A DNA stretch of 64,000 nucleotides from Bordetella sp. 02P26C-1 (lineage in GTDB: Bacteria; Pseudomonadota; Gammaproteobacteria; Burkholderiales; Burkholderiaceae_B), in assembly GCF_009763255.1 (NCBI RefSeq), contig NZ_WSJB01000005.1, forward strand, positions 1-64,000. Reading direction: 5' to 3'. Positions 8,475 to 18,292 of this stretch are shown in pieces. The notes below the pieces were generated by a model. The model was not told where the DNA came from, made no database searches, and saw only the letters and a list, made by a program, of their open reading frames with translations. A program made the position numbers and the translations under genes. Each line of letters starts with the position of its first letter. Within the stretch, counting starts at the first letter, position 1.

Positions 8475-9407
8475 CTATCTTGCAATCCAGTTCCGCAACG
8501 GGTGTTCAACTAATCCGGGACATACCCTAATCAACCGAAACCCTTTCTGCGTTTCGCTAGCAAATTCACTAGCGACGCGCATTGTAGCGTGAATTTCTTG
8601 CTCTTTCAAAACGGCTTGTTCTGTTGTCGCGAACTGGGCGAAAAGACACGCACCAGACCCGGACATACGCACGTGGCAACCACGTGCCGTTAGCCACTGC
8701 GCCGCCTGAGAAACCTCTGGGTAGCGCCGATAAACTACCGGCTCCAAGTCGTTTCTGCCAAAAAACCTTGGTGCTGACTGCTCGGTGTAACCGGCACCAA
8801 AACTTTGTGAAGCAAGAAAGTCCGCTATTGTGACTAAAGAAGAATCCCTTGTCAAGTCAGGATCCGAGAAAATATTTGCGGTGGGCACACTGCTGTCCGG
8901 TTGCGCCACCAGATAGCTGGCCGCAGGCAAGCCCAGCGCGGTCAATTTTTCGCCCACACCTTCGGCGAAGGCGGACTGACCAAACACGAACACGGGCACA
9001 TCCGCGCCCAAGGGCAATGCCAGGGCCATCAGATCCTGACGCGACAGGCCGGTGTTCCACAGACGATTCAAGGCGATCAACGTCGAAGCCGCATCGCTCG
9101 ATCCGCCGCCCAGCCCTCCGCCCTGCGGAATGCGTTTTTCCAGCGAGATATTGGCGCCCAACGAGGTGCCCGTGGCGCGCTGCAAGGATCGCGCGGCACG
9201 CACCACCAAGTCTTGCTCGGCGGGTACGCCGGGCAAATCGGTCAGGCGCTCGATGCGTCCGTCATGGCGCAATTCAAAATGCAGCGTATCGCAGAGGTCG
9301 ATAAAGCGAAATGCCGTCTGCAGCAGGTGATATCCATCTTCACGGCGTCCGACCACATGCAGAAAAAGATTCAGCTTGGCCGGCGCCGGCACGTCATACA
9401 ACATCAT
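8475..9407 (-). CDS. ispE: 4-(cytidine 5'-diphospho)-2-C-methyl-D-erythritol kinase
   Basis: A GHMP kinase that phosphorylates CDP-methylerythritol in the MEP isoprenoid pathway. PAKLNLFLHV near the N terminus binds substrate. The ATP-binding loop PQGGGLGGGSSDAAS is near residues 94-108, and GADVPVF follows near 134. The length of about 310 residues is slightly above the E. coli enzyme (283). The start is an ATG overlapping the lolB stop as TGATG, suggesting coupled translation; a GTG 3 nt earlier is possible. The last about 130 bp also hold a strong minus-strand promoter for the following tRNA-Gln. Confidence 0.97.
   Translation of the reverse strand: MMLYDVPAPAKLNLFLHVVGRREDGYHLLQTAFRFIDLCDTLHFELRHDGRIERLTDLPGVPAEQDLVVRAARSLQRATGTSLGANISLEKRIPQGGGLGGGSSDAASTLIALNRLWNTGLSRQDLMALALPLGADVPVFVFGQSAFAEGVGEKLTALGLPAASYLVAQPDSSVPTANIFSDPDLTRDSSLVTIADFLASQSFGAGYTEQSAPRFFGRNDLEPVVYRRYPEVSQAAQWLTARGCHVRMSGSGACLFAQFATTEQAVLKEQEIHATMRVASEFASETQKGFRLIRVCPGLVEHPLRNWIAR
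8581..8609 (-). promoter_or_regulatory. Promoter inside ispE for tRNA-Gln
   Basis: TTGAAA (8604-8609) and TACAAT (8581-8586) are separated by exactly 17 nt on the minus strand; each hexamer matches five of six consensus bases. Transcription would start near 8574, about 100 nt before the tRNA. Confidence 0.7.
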
Positions 9408-9979
9408 CACTGATCGACCGCTAAACGCACCGTGATTCGGCGCCCCGGCTCCGCTCGTTGCAATACCAATAACCCAGGCCCTTGCGCGTCATAACGCGAC
9501 AACCGCGCCTGCCAATCGTCTTGTTCGAACGAAGCGGGACGCCCCGCTTCGTCACGCGTGATCTGCGTGGCCGTATTGGACACGCGTCCACGCATCCAGT
9601 CACGCAGATACGACACGGGCACCGGTCCACCCAAGGCTTCTTCGGCCAGCGCGTCCGGGCCATCGGCCTGTAGCACGGAACCATCGGCCTTGGTCAAGGT
9701 CGCCATGCCAGGACTGCCCTCGACGCGCCCTTGAATGGAACCCAACGGGCTGATCAGATCCAGCCGATACCGTTGCCCATCGTCTTGCCAATCGAAGCCG
9801 CCTTGCACGGCCTGCTGTTCGCCGGTCGTCTCGTTGACGGTAATGGCAAAACGGCCATGCCGCGTAAAGGTCTGATCGCCAGCCATCCCGGGCGCTTTAG
9901 GCACGCTCGAGCAAGCCGCCGTCAACGCGCATACGCCGGTGGCCAGCCACACGCGCCACAGTTTGGACACTGCCCTCAT
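9407..9979 (-). CDS. lolB: Outer-membrane lipoprotein receptor LolB
   Basis: Accepts lipoproteins from LolA and inserts them into the outer membrane. The 190-residue precursor has a signal peptide with the lipobox LTAAC (Cys23). Ser at +2 directs it to the outer membrane. The body has the LolB pattern (GRFAITV, QGGFDWQDDGQRYRLDLISPLG given in part, RVEGSPG). It overlaps the TPR gene upstream by ATGA and the ispE start downstream, so the three genes form one operon. Confidence 0.93.
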   Translation of the reverse strand: MRAVSKLWRVWLATGVCALTAACSSVPKAPGMAGDQTFTRHGRFAITVNETTGEQQAVQGGFDWQDDGQRYRLDLISPLGSIQGRVEGSPGMATLTKADGSVLQADGPDALAEEALGGPVPVSYLRDWMRGRVSNTATQITRDEAGRPASFEQDDWQARLSRYDAQGPGLLVLQRAEPGRRITVRLAVDQ

Positions 9980-11811
9980 TTATCGCCTCCCAGCGCGATG
10001 CCTAAACGCTTAGCGGTATCGAGCAAGGTGCGATTCTTGGGGTCTTTCTTAAAGCCCGTCTGCAGCAGTTCGCGTGCGCGCTCGCGTTGTCCTTGTTTCC
10101 ACAACACTTCGGCCAGATGCGCGGCGATATCGGGTTCGGGCAAAAGCGCATACGCGCGACCCAGGTAGTCGGCGGCCGCCGGGATATCGCCCATGCGGTA
10201 CTTCGCCCAGCCTATGCTATCCAGAATGAACGGATTGTTCGGCAGCAGTTCCATCGCCTGAGTGATCAGATCGAGCGCTTCTGGCAGACGATCATTCCGG
10301 TCCGCCATGGTGTAGCCCAGTGCATTCAAGGCATGCGCATGATCGGGATCCAACGCGATGACCTCGCGCAGCAGCTTTTCCAGTTCTTTATAGCGGTCTT
10401 GCCGCTCGTACAGCATGGCAAGCTCGTACTTGATCTCGACGGTGTCGGGCTGCGCTTGATTGGCCGCTTCGAGCAGCTTGACCGCTTCGTCCAGGCGATC
10501 CGCATCGCGCAAGAGTTGCGCCTTGGTGAGCACGCCTTGAATCTGGTCGTCCTCGTCATTGGGCTGTGCGCTATCGACCATCGCTAGCGCTTCCTGCAAA
10601 CGGCCTTGCTTTGCGCGCAGCACGGCCTGGCGCATCTGCGAGGAATAACGCAGCGACGCATCGTCGATCTGCGCGAGTTGAGAGATGGCCTCGTCGAGTT
10701 GCCCTTCATCCTCGGCAATGCGCGCGAGCAGAATGCGGGCATCCGCCTCGGCCGCGCCCGCATCGCTGGCGCCCGCGGCGATAGACTCCTGCCGCTGGTT
10801 CTGGACGTCCAGATATTCCTGCAGCAGACGGCGCGATTCGTCCTTGCGATCGGCCTTGTAGGCGAGCTGAGCCTGCAAGAACAGCAGATCGAAATCCTCG
10901 GGCGCGCGTCGCGACATCGCCCGCAGTTCTTTTAACGCGCCATCGTAGTCGCCCTTGTCCGCAAGCATGCCGGCTAACGCCAGCTGGAGTTTGCGGGCAT
11001 CGGGATACTTCGCCAGATAAGCCCGCGCGTCTTTCTGAGCGCGATCCGCATCGACGCGAGCGCCGTATTCCAACACGCGCTGCGCGGCCGCCTCGGACTT
11101 CGGATCGGCACGCAAGGCCAGGCGTGCTTCGGCGACGGCACGCGCGTCGTCGCCCGCGGCTGCCGCCACATCGGCGAGCGCCATATGGGCTTCCGGCAGC
11201 TTGCGCACGGCAGGGCTGAAGGACTCTTCGAGAATCCGCAACGCCAGGCGACGATCGTTCAGACGGCTAAGCACGCCCATGGCTTGGGCAATCGCAGCGG
11301 GCTTGTTGGGGGCCGCCTCTATCCTGCTGCGCAGGGCAGCGGACAAACCGGCGGTTTCACCATTGGCGGCGGCCAGAGCCAGCTCGGTGGAACTGGCTTC
11401 GACATCGCTAGGCGACTGACGCGACCACATGCGGGCAGCCTCCAGCGCTCCGCGCAAGTCGCCGCCGGCCAGCTGGAATTCCAGCGCGCGGCGCGCTAGC
11501 CGGGGGTCGCCGGTTTCCTGGGACAAGCTCAACAAAGTGGAGGCCGCCGTGTCGTACATCCCGCGCTGGGCGGCAATCTCGGAGGCCATCAGCCGAAAGA
11601 AAATATCGCCCGTCAGGGTCACATAGGGCAGTTGCCCGGCACGCAGCCGTATCACCTGCGTCTCGGGTGCGCGCGGCTGTTTGACGATGCGCGGTCCGGT
11701 CGCGTCGCCGGGAACGACTTCCGCCGCAGATAGCGCCAACGGCTGCATCCCCACGACTGTCAACGCGAGCACCGCAGTGAGAAAAGAAACTGATTTCAAT
11801 GACGACTTCAC
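9976..11811 (-). CDS. Secreted tetratricopeptide-repeat protein
   Basis: A 611-residue protein with a cleavable signal peptide (about residues 1-29, ending LALSAA). Most of the rest consists of degenerate TPR helices; clear units are seen near [39 protein letters not shown] and [23 protein letters not shown] arrays mediate protein contacts. The lolB-ispE neighbourhood suggests an envelope role such as assembly or lipoprotein handling, but no specific function can be assigned. The gene is first in the operon and divergent from mutM with about 60 bp between them. Confidence 0.85.
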   Translation of the reverse strand: MKSSLKSVSFLTAVLALTVVGMQPLALSAAEVVPGDATGPRIVKQPRAPETQVIRLRAGQLPYVTLTGDIFFRLMASEIAAQRGMYDTAASTLLSLSQETGDPRLARRALEFQLAGGDLRGALEAARMWSRQSPSDVEASSTELALAAANGETAGLSAALRSRIEAAPNKPAAIAQAMGVLSRLNDRRLALRILEESFSPAVRKLPEAHMALADVAAAAGDDARAVAEARLALRADPKSEAAAQRVLEYGARVDADRAQKDARAYLAKYPDARKLQLALAGMLADKGDYDGALKELRAMSRRAPEDFDLLFLQAQLAYKADRKDESRRLLQEYLDVQNQRQESIAAGASDAGAAEADARILLARIAEDEGQLDEAISQLAQIDDASLRYSSQMRQAVLRAKQGRLQEALAMVDSAQPNDEDDQIQGVLTKAQLLRDADRLDEAVKLLEAANQAQPDTVEIKYELAMLYERQDRYKELEKLLREVIALDPDHAHALNALGYTMADRNDRLPEALDLITQAMELLPNNPFILDSIGWAKYRMGDIPAAADYLGRAYALLPEPDIAAHLAEVLWKQGQRERARELLQTGFKKDPKNRTLLDTAKRLGIALGGDK

Positions 11812-11871
11812 ACGACCCGCCCGGTTAATGGCACAATCATCTGTACACGTTTGCCCATCTTACACTGGCTA

Positions 11872-12699
11872 ATGCCGGAACTCCCTGAAGTTGAAACTAC
11901 ACGTCGCGGTATCGATACCGTGATCACTGGCAGGACCCTGCGCCATCTGGTGGTGCGCGAGTCCCGCATGCGCTGGCCCATTCCGGCCGAACTGCCTGAG
12001 CTGCTCACTAACCGCACCGTGCTGGAATGCGCGCGCCGCGGTAAATACCTGCTGTTGCGCTTCGAGCATGGCACGCAGATTGTGCATCTTGGTATGTCAG
12101 GCTCGCTGCGCAGTGTGCCTGTGGACGAGGCGCCTCGCAAGCATGACCATGTCGATTGGGTGTTCGAGCACGCCGCCCTGAGGCTGCATGACCCGCGCCG
12201 GTTCGGCGCCGTGCTATGGCATCCGGCCAGCGATGGTCCCATCATCGCGCATCCTCTGTTGGCCAAGCTGGGCATAGAGCCATTCGATCCCCGGTTCGAT
12301 GGTCACTGGCTGCATCAGCAATTTCGAGGCCGCAACGTCGCGGTCAAGCAGGCGTTGCTGGCGGGTGACGCCGTGGTCGGCGTGGGCAATATTTACGCTT
12401 CGGAAAGCTTGTTTCGCGCGGGCATTGACCCGCGCACGCCTGCGGGGAGGGTTTCGCTTGCGCGCTGCACTCGGCTGGCCGACAGTATTCGTGCCACCTT
12501 GGCGGACGCCTTGGCTTCGGGTGGCAGTACGCTGCGCGACTATGTGGGCGCGACCGGGCAGCCCGGCAGCTATTTCGAGATTCACGCGAAGGTGTATGAA
12601 CGGCATGGTCAACCTTGCCGGGTTTGCGGCACGCCGATCAAGCGCCTGGTGCAAGGCCAACGCGCGACGTATTACTGCCCGCGCTGCCAGCGTCGTTGA
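11872..12699 (+). CDS. mutM: Formamidopyrimidine-DNA glycosylase
   Basis: Removes 8-oxoguanine and formamidopyrimidines from DNA and nicks the abasic site. The start is ATG 11872, because the essential N-terminal proline and glutamate (PELPEVET) must follow the initiator Met directly; an upstream in-frame start at 11851 would mask it. Lys in RRGKYLLL and the C-terminal zinc finger (C-x2-C-x16-C-x2-C) are present. The length of 275 residues is normal. It is divergent from the TPR gene. Confidence 0.97.
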   Translation: MPELPEVETTRRGIDTVITGRTLRHLVVRESRMRWPIPAELPELLTNRTVLECARRGKYLLLRFEHGTQIVHLGMSGSLRSVPVDEAPRKHDHVDWVFEHAALRLHDPRRFGAVLWHPASDGPIIAHPLLAKLGIEPFDPRFDGHWLHQQFRGRNVAVKQALLAGDAVVGVGNIYASESLFRAGIDPRTPAGRVSLARCTRLADSIRATLADALASGGSTLRDYVGATGQPGSYFEIHAKVYERHGQPCRVCGTPIKRLVQGQRATYYCPRCQRR

Positions 12700-12829
12700 T
12701 ATCCGATCAATAGTTCGCTGGCTGCACTGCAGAGCGCCTGTGCGATAACCGCTCTCTTCATTAACGCTGGATCATCGCCGCTCGCACCAGGAAGTGGACG
12801 CCCTACCCGCGCTCAGCGTGCATCTGGTA

Positions 12830-12844
12830 TTCGTTAATAACGAA
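12830..12844 (+). promoter_or_regulatory. 15-bp palindrome upstream of the metallo-beta-lactamase gene
   Basis: TTCGTTAATAACGAA is a perfect palindrome around a central A, about 83 bp before the ATG at 12927. Its size and position fit an operator for a dimeric repressor controlling the aromatic operon. The regulator is unidentified. Confidence 0.5.
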
Positions 12845-12926
12845 CGTATTGCACAAAAACAAATCAGAGTCTATATTGGGGGCTTCAGGGCGAACGCCCG
12901 ACGTCCAATACAAGTCCGGAGACAAA

Positions 12927-13880
12927 ATGAGCAAGCAATTCGCCTCGCAAGGCGACCTGAGCGACAAGGTCGTGTCCTTTGAAAAGCTGTCGGATAACGC
13001 TTATGCCTATACGGCCGAGGGCGATCCCAATACCGGCGTGATCATCGGCGACGACGCCGTCATGGTGATCGACACACAGGCGACTCCGGTAATGGCGCAA
13101 GATGTCATCCGCCGCATCCGCGAAGTCACCGACAAGCCGATCAAATATATTTTGCTGTCCCATTACCATGCCGTACGGGTATTTGGCGCCTCGGCCTACA
13201 ACGCGCAAGAAATCCTCGCCAGCCGCGATACCTATGATCTGATCGCCGAGCGCGGCGAGCAGGACAAGGCCAGCGAAATCGGACGTTTCCCGCGCCTGTT
13301 CCGCAATGTCGAATCCATCCCGCCCGGGCTGGTATGGCCAACCATGACGTTCCAGGGCGCCATGACGGTGAACCTCGGCAACCTGGAGGTGCACCTGCTG
13401 CAAGTCGGTCGCGGCCATACCAAGGGCGATACCATTGCGTGGCTGCCCGAGCAAAAAATCCTATTCGCGGGCGACCTGGTGGAATATCAATCCACACCCT
13501 ATTGCGGCGACGCCTATTTCCGCGACTGGCCCACGACCTTGGACGCGTTGGCGCGCTTCGAAGCAGAGAAAATGGTGCCCGGCCGTGGCCCGGCGCTAAA
13601 GAGCGCCACCGAAGTCAGGCAAGGCCTGGCGGGCACCCGGGCGTTTTTGACGGACCTCTATGGCGCCGTCAATCGCGGTGTCGCCGAGGGCAAGGACCTG
13701 AAGACGATTTACCGGGAGGTCTATGACTTCATGCAGCCGCGTTATAGCGACTGGGTGATTTTCGATCATTGCATGCCGTTCGACGTGTCGCGCGCCTATG
13801 ATGAGGCGACAGGCTACGATGACCCGCGAATCTGGACCGACAAACGTGACATCGAGATGTGGAAACAGCTCGAGGGCTGA
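12927..13880 (+). CDS. Metallo-beta-lactamase-fold hydrolase with a reduced metal site
   Basis: A 317-residue cytoplasmic MBL-fold protein. The usual HxHxDH motif is replaced by HYHAVR: His79 and His81 are kept, but the Asp and third His are Val83 and Arg84. His164 (GRGHTKGD) and Asp183 (FAGDL) are kept, while the last His ligand is Arg220 (VPGRGPA). Site-1 ligands thus remain and site-2 ligands are lost. I recall the same HYHAVR pattern in related Burkholderiales proteins, so it is probably not a random defect. GGAGA lies 6 nt before ATG 12927. It is first in a row with the flavin monooxygenase; a thioester or lactone hydrolase role is only a guess. Confidence 0.8.
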   Translation: MSKQFASQGDLSDKVVSFEKLSDNAYAYTAEGDPNTGVIIGDDAVMVIDTQATPVMAQDVIRRIREVTDKPIKYILLSHYHAVRVFGASAYNAQEILASRDTYDLIAERGEQDKASEIGRFPRLFRNVESIPPGLVWPTMTFQGAMTVNLGNLEVHLLQVGRGHTKGDTIAWLPEQKILFAGDLVEYQSTPYCGDAYFRDWPTTLDALARFEAEKMVPGRGPALKSATEVRQGLAGTRAFLTDLYGAVNRGVAEGKDLKTIYREVYDFMQPRYSDWVIFDHCMPFDVSRAYDEATGYDDPRIWTDKRDIEMWKQLEG

Positions 13881-13989
13881 GCGCCCTGCCCCGACTCTGA
13901 ATTCGACCCGTTAAAGGCCGCGTACGGTTTCCGTCAGAGAGACCGGCGACGGCCTGTGGCGAGCATGGCGCTCGTCACAGGAGACTAGC

Positions 13990-15675
13990 GTGACCGAGAC
14001 CGACTATCAGGCGCTGGAATTCGCCTATCGTCCGCATGCGGACCAACAATGCGCCACGCCCGCGACCCATCCTGTCGTTGTCGTTGGCGCGGGCCCCGTC
14101 GGCCTGACCGCCGCACTGGATCTGGCGCAGCGAGGCGTGCGCGTCGTGTTGCTCGACGACGATCACAAGCTATCCACGGGGTCGCGAGCGATCTGTTTCG
14201 CCAAGCGCACGCTGGAAATTTGGGACCGCCTGGGCCTGGGCGAACGCATGACCAGCAAGGGGGTATCGTGGAACGTCGGCAAAATCTTTTTCCGCGATGA
14301 GGAAGTGTGGCGATTCGATCTATTGCCCGAGCCCGGCCATCGCCGACCAGCCTTTGTGAATCTGCAGCAGTACTACGCCGAAGGTTTTCTGTATGAAGCC
14401 GCAGCGCAACACCCGCTGATCGATCTGCGCTGGAAAAATAAGGTCATTGATGTCAGCCCGCAGCCAGATGGCGCGACGCTACGGGTGGACACGCCGGATG
14501 GCACCTATAGCCTGCGCGCACAATGGCTGATCGCCTGCGACGGGGCGCGCTCGCCCATCCGCAAGATGCTAGGCCAGGAAGCCCATGGCCGGGTGTTCAA
14601 AGACCGGTTCCTGATTGCCGACGTCAAGATGACGGCAAGCTTTCCATCTGAACGCTGGTTTTGGTTTGATCCGCCGTTTCATCCGAATCAATCGGTGTTG
14701 TTGCACCGACAGCCGGATAACGTTTGGCGTATCGATTTTCAGCTGGGATGGAATGCGGATCCCGCCGAGGCGGTAAAGCCCGCCAATGTGTTGCCGCGTA
14801 TTCGCGCACTGCTAGGCGCGGACACCCCGTTCGAGTTGCAATGGGCAAGCGTCTATACCTTTGCCTGCGAACGCATGGACACGTTCCGGCATCAGCGCGT
14901 GGTGTTCGCGGGGGATGCCGCGCATCGCGTATCGCCGTTCGGCGCGCGGGGCGCCAATAGCGGCGTGCAAGATGCCGATAATCTGGCGTGGAAGCTGGCC
15001 GCCGTGCTCGAGGGCATTGCGCCCGATACGCTCATGGACACCTATGCCTCGGAACGCGAAGCCGCCGCCGACGAAAACCTGCTGAACTCCACGCGGTCGA
15101 CCGACTTTATTACGCCTAAATGCGCGGTGAGCCGGCATTTTCGTAATGCCACGCTGCGCCTGGCGCGAGAGCACCCCTTTGCGCGCGGCCTGGTCAATAG
15201 CGGGCGCTTATCCCTGCCAAGCGTGTATGCGGATTCGCCACTGAATACGCCGGATAGCGAACACGAATCATATGCCGGACGCATGGTGCCGGGAGCGCCA
15301 GCGTCGGATGCGCCGGTGCGTGACGCGCGGCATCACGACGCCTGGTGGTTATCGATGCTGGATGGGCGCTTCGTGCTGGCGCTGTTTCATGACGAGGCTC
15401 TACCCGTGTCCACACTCGACGCGTTGCGGGAGATCGCGCAAAACAGTCCCATGCCGCTTCAACTAGTACTCGTTGCCACGGCAACGGTCGCCGCTTCCTC
15501 GGCGACAGACTTTACCTCGGTGCATGACCATGAAGGCTGTCTCGCGCAACGCTACGACGCGCACCCCGGCACCTGGTATCTGATACGCCCCGATCAGCAT
15601 ATCGCCGCGCGTGGACGCGAACCGGATTCGCAGCGCATCGTCCGCGCGCTGCGACGCGCACTCGGCCAAGCCTAA
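13990..15675 (+). CDS. FAD-dependent aromatic hydroxylase, probable 3-hydroxyphenylacetate 6-hydroxylase (MhaA-like)
   Basis: A class A flavoprotein monooxygenase of 561 residues. The dinucleotide fold is VVGAGPVGL (residues 31-39). The FAD ribityl motif is FAGDAAHRVSPFGARG near 306-321. The C-terminal thioredoxin-like region is typical of MhpA/PheA relatives. A tiny partner gene follows 11 nt later and hmgA lies beyond. As I recall, Pseudomonas putida U MhaA (about 63 kDa) works with a roughly 6-kDa MhaB to turn 3-hydroxyphenylacetate into homogentisate; size, order and context match. Other meta-hydroxylated aromatics are possible substrates. GTG start with AGGAG 7 nt upstream. Confidence 0.8.
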   Translation: MTETDYQALEFAYRPHADQQCATPATHPVVVVGAGPVGLTAALDLAQRGVRVVLLDDDHKLSTGSRAICFAKRTLEIWDRLGLGERMTSKGVSWNVGKIFFRDEEVWRFDLLPEPGHRRPAFVNLQQYYAEGFLYEAAAQHPLIDLRWKNKVIDVSPQPDGATLRVDTPDGTYSLRAQWLIACDGARSPIRKMLGQEAHGRVFKDRFLIADVKMTASFPSERWFWFDPPFHPNQSVLLHRQPDNVWRIDFQLGWNADPAEAVKPANVLPRIRALLGADTPFELQWASVYTFACERMDTFRHQRVVFAGDAAHRVSPFGARGANSGVQDADNLAWKLAAVLEGIAPDTLMDTYASEREAAADENLLNSTRSTDFITPKCAVSRHFRNATLRLAREHPFARGLVNSGRLSLPSVYADSPLNTPDSEHESYAGRMVPGAPASDAPVRDARHHDAWWLSMLDGRFVLALFHDEALPVSTLDALREIAQNSPMPLQLVLVATATVAASSATDFTSVHDHEGCLAQRYDAHPGTWYLIRPDQHIAARGREPDSQRIVRALRRALGQA

Positions 15676-15686
15676 AGAGGACCGCT

Positions 15687-15884
15687 ATGCCATTGAACAT
15701 AGAGCCGAATCTTGCATCGCCGGATGCGTTCTATCAGACGCTGATCGAAACGCATCAGGGCCTCAGTGATGAACAAAGCGCCGAGATGAATGCCGCGCTG
15801 GTGTTGCTACTAGCGAATCACATTGGTGACATGGAGATCATTCACGACGCGCTAGCGCGCGCAAGGCGCGCGATCCTGCCGTAG
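15687..15884 (+). CDS. Small MhaB-like partner protein (DUF2783 type)
   Basis: A 65-residue, mostly helical acidic protein with no signal or membrane segment, directly after the flavin monooxygenase. AGAGGA lies 6 nt before the ATG. Its size and position match MhaB, described as the coupling protein of the two-component 3-hydroxyphenylacetate hydroxylase. The helix containing IGDMEIIHDALARAR is the most conserved-looking part. The role is inferred from context. Confidence 0.7.
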   Translation: MPLNIEPNLASPDAFYQTLIETHQGLSDEQSAEMNAALVLLLANHIGDMEIIHDALARARRAILP

Positions 15885-15917
15885 AAATAACCGAAGAGCT
15901 GATAAACAAATTCCGCT

Positions 15918-16826
15918 TCAGTTCTCCTCGACAAACGTATCGACCATGAGCGCGCGCAGCCACTGATTACCGCTATCGCGATGGAAGCGTCGATGCCAGT
16001 AAAGATTCGTCTGCAGGGCCGGTATCCGTATCGGTGGCGCGAACAGACCTAAATGGAATTGCGCGGCCACCGTGTCCGCCAATTTGCGCGGCACCGTCGC
16101 CAACAGATCCGTGGTACTGACGATATAAGGCACTGCCGAGAAATGCGGCACGCTGAAATGCTCGTCCAGTTTCACGCCTGCGCGTTCCAGGGATTGATTC
16201 ACCTGCCCATGAGGCGCGGCGCGCGACACCACGAGATGCCGCTCGGCGCGAAAGGCTTTGACGTTCATCCCCTCGTGGGCCGTCGGATGACCGCGACGAA
16301 AGAGCGTGGCATAGCCCTGGCGAAACAACATGCGTTGCATAAACCCGCTGCCCAAGTCGTCGAACGCGCCGATCGCCAGATCCACGTGCCCGGCGTCCAT
16401 CTCCCGCCGCAAATCGGTGCCTGCGAGCCGCAGTGAATCAATGCGCACCCCGGGCGCCTGCCGGCTGCAAGCCTTGACCAGACGTGGCATGAAATGAATT
16501 TCCCCTACGTCAGTCATAGCGATCCGAAATCGCCGGCGGCTCTCCTCTGGCCGAAAGTCATGCGTGGCATCCAGGGTATGGGACAACAGCGCCAAGGCCT
16601 CGCCCACGGGGCCACCCAGACGTTCCGCATGCGGCGTGGGTTGCATGCCTTGCGCCGTACGCACGAAGAGTTCATCGCCCAGCGCGCTGCGTAAGCGCCG
16701 CAGCGCATTGCTCACCGCGGGCTGCGACAGGTCCAGGCGCCTGGCCACGGCAGAGATATTGCGCTCTTGCAGCAAATGCTGAAAGACCACAAGCAGATTC
16801 AAATCAATATTGCGTAATTCCGCCAT
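15918..16826 (-). CDS. LysR-family transcriptional regulator
   Basis: A 302-residue LTTR. The N-terminal winged helix-turn-helix is classical ([20 protein letters not shown], then [14 protein letters not shown] near residues 27-45). A PBP2-type effector domain of the NodD/PcpR-like group follows. It is divergent from hmgA with 154 bp between starts and probably controls hmgA-fahA, with homogentisate or an upstream aromatic acid as likely effector. Its 3' end converges on the small mhaB-like gene. Confidence 0.93.
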   Translation of the reverse strand: MAELRNIDLNLLVVFQHLLQERNISAVARRLDLSQPAVSNALRRLRSALGDELFVRTAQGMQPTPHAERLGGPVGEALALLSHTLDATHDFRPEESRRRFRIAMTDVGEIHFMPRLVKACSRQAPGVRIDSLRLAGTDLRREMDAGHVDLAIGAFDDLGSGFMQRMLFRQGYATLFRRGHPTAHEGMNVKAFRAERHLVVSRAAPHGQVNQSLERAGVKLDEHFSVPHFSAVPYIVSTTDLLATVPRKLADTVAAQFHLGLFAPPIRIPALQTNLYWHRRFHRDSGNQWLRALMVDTFVEEN

Positions 16827-16867
16827 AACGCGTCGGCCTGTATCCGGTTCGGGTATTCACCAAACTT

Positions 16868-16886
16868 ATAGTCGATATTTTCCTAT
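16868..16886 (+). promoter_or_regulatory. Putative LysR operator
   Basis: ATAG-N11-CTAT dyad in an AT-rich stretch between the divergent LysR gene and hmgA, followed by another half-site CTATAG (16889-16894). The layout fits an LTTR recognition site with an activation half-site. Confidence 0.5.
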
Positions 16887-16980
16887 TCCTATAGCCGAGG
16901 GGTGGATTTTTGTCGAAAATGGCTGCTGTACAGCGCGCACGGGCCGTCGGCCTACTCTCGGCGCGACAGGAGACGAGCTT

Positions 16981-18282
16981 ATGTCTTTGCAATATCAAAC
17001 CGGCTTTGGCAACGACTGGGCCAGCGAGGCGCTGCCCGGCGCGTTACCCGTCGGACAGAATTCCCCGCAACGTTGCGCCTATGGTCTTTACGCGGAGCAA
17101 TTGTCGGGCACGGCTTTCACCGCGCCGCGGGCCGAGAACCGTCGTTCATGGCTCTATCGCATCCGTCCTGGCGTGCAGCACTTGCCGTTCGAACCGTTCG
17201 AGGGCGCGGCGCGTTGGCTCAGTCATTTTGGCGCTGGCCCCGTCACCCCGAATCAGCTGCGCTGGAGCCCATTGCCCATTCCCGAAGCACCCACCGATTT
17301 CATCGAAGGGATGCAAACCTGGGGCGGCAACGGCGCACCGGACGAGCATAGCGGTGTCGGCATCCATCTCTATGTGGCCAACCGCAGCATGCAAGGCCGT
17401 TTTTTCTATAACGCCGATGGCGAAATGTTGATCGTGCCGCAGCAAGGGCGCCTGCGCCTGGCGACCGAACTCGGCATCATCGAAATCGAACCGCAGGAAA
17501 TTACCGTCATCCCGCGCGGCGTGCGATTCCGCGTCGAACTGCCCGATGGGCAAGCGCGCGGCTATATGCTGGAAAACTTCGGCGCCGCGCTACGGCTGCC
17601 GGAGCTCGGACCGATTGGCTCGAACTGTCTGGCCAATGCACGGGATTTCCAAACACCTGTAGCGTGGTACGAGGACGTCGAGGGCGACTTCGAACTGATC
17701 GCGAAATTCACCGGTGGCTTCTGGCGTGCGTCGATCGACCACTCGCCGTTGGACGTCGTCGCCTGGCATGGCACGCATGCGCCTTATAAGTACGACCTGC
17801 GCCGCTTCAACACGATCGGTTCCATCAGCTTCGACCATCCCGACCCGTCGATTTTCACGGTGTTGACCGCGCCCTCCGACACCCCGGGCACGGCCAATAT
17901 GGACTTCGCGATATTCCCGCCACGTATCCTGGCGATGGAACACACTTTCCGTCCTCCCTGGTATCACCGTAATGTGGCCAGCGAGTTCATGGGTCTGATT
18001 CACGGCGTGTATGACGCCAAGGCAGAGGGCTTTGCCCCTGGCGGCGCGAGCTTGCATAACAGCATGAGCGGCCATGGCCCAGACGCCGATACGTTCGCCA
18101 AGGCAAGCGCCGCAGACACCTCGCAAGCGCACTACATCCGGGATACGATGGCGTTCATGTTCGAGACACGCCGCGTGATCCGTCCCACCGCGCAAGCGCT
18201 GGCGAGCGAGCAACTGCAGAAAGACTACTACCAATGCTGGCAAGGCCTGCAAAAGCATTTCAACCCGGCCAAGCCCAACTGA
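16981..18282 (+). CDS. hmgA: Homogentisate 1,2-dioxygenase
   Basis: Opens the ring of homogentisate to maleylacetoacetate using Fe(II) and O2, the central step of tyrosine, phenylalanine and hydroxyphenylacetate breakdown. The protein has 433 residues. Iron ligands by alignment are H329 and E335 (WYHRNVASE) and H359 or H365 ([12 protein letters not shown]). The early signature [18 protein letters not shown] is intact. I chose ATG 16981 because AGGAGA lies 7 nt upstream; the open frame extends to 16810 over the regulatory region. fahA follows 10 nt later. Confidence 0.98.
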   Translation: MSLQYQTGFGNDWASEALPGALPVGQNSPQRCAYGLYAEQLSGTAFTAPRAENRRSWLYRIRPGVQHLPFEPFEGAARWLSHFGAGPVTPNQLRWSPLPIPEAPTDFIEGMQTWGGNGAPDEHSGVGIHLYVANRSMQGRFFYNADGEMLIVPQQGRLRLATELGIIEIEPQEITVIPRGVRFRVELPDGQARGYMLENFGAALRLPELGPIGSNCLANARDFQTPVAWYEDVEGDFELIAKFTGGFWRASIDHSPLDVVAWHGTHAPYKYDLRRFNTIGSISFDHPDPSIFTVLTAPSDTPGTANMDFAIFPPRILAMEHTFRPPWYHRNVASEFMGLIHGVYDAKAEGFAPGGASLHNSMSGHGPDADTFAKASAADTSQAHYIRDTMAFMFETRRVIRPTAQALASEQLQKDYYQCWQGLQKHFNPAKPN

Positions 18283-18292
18283 ACCGCGAACC

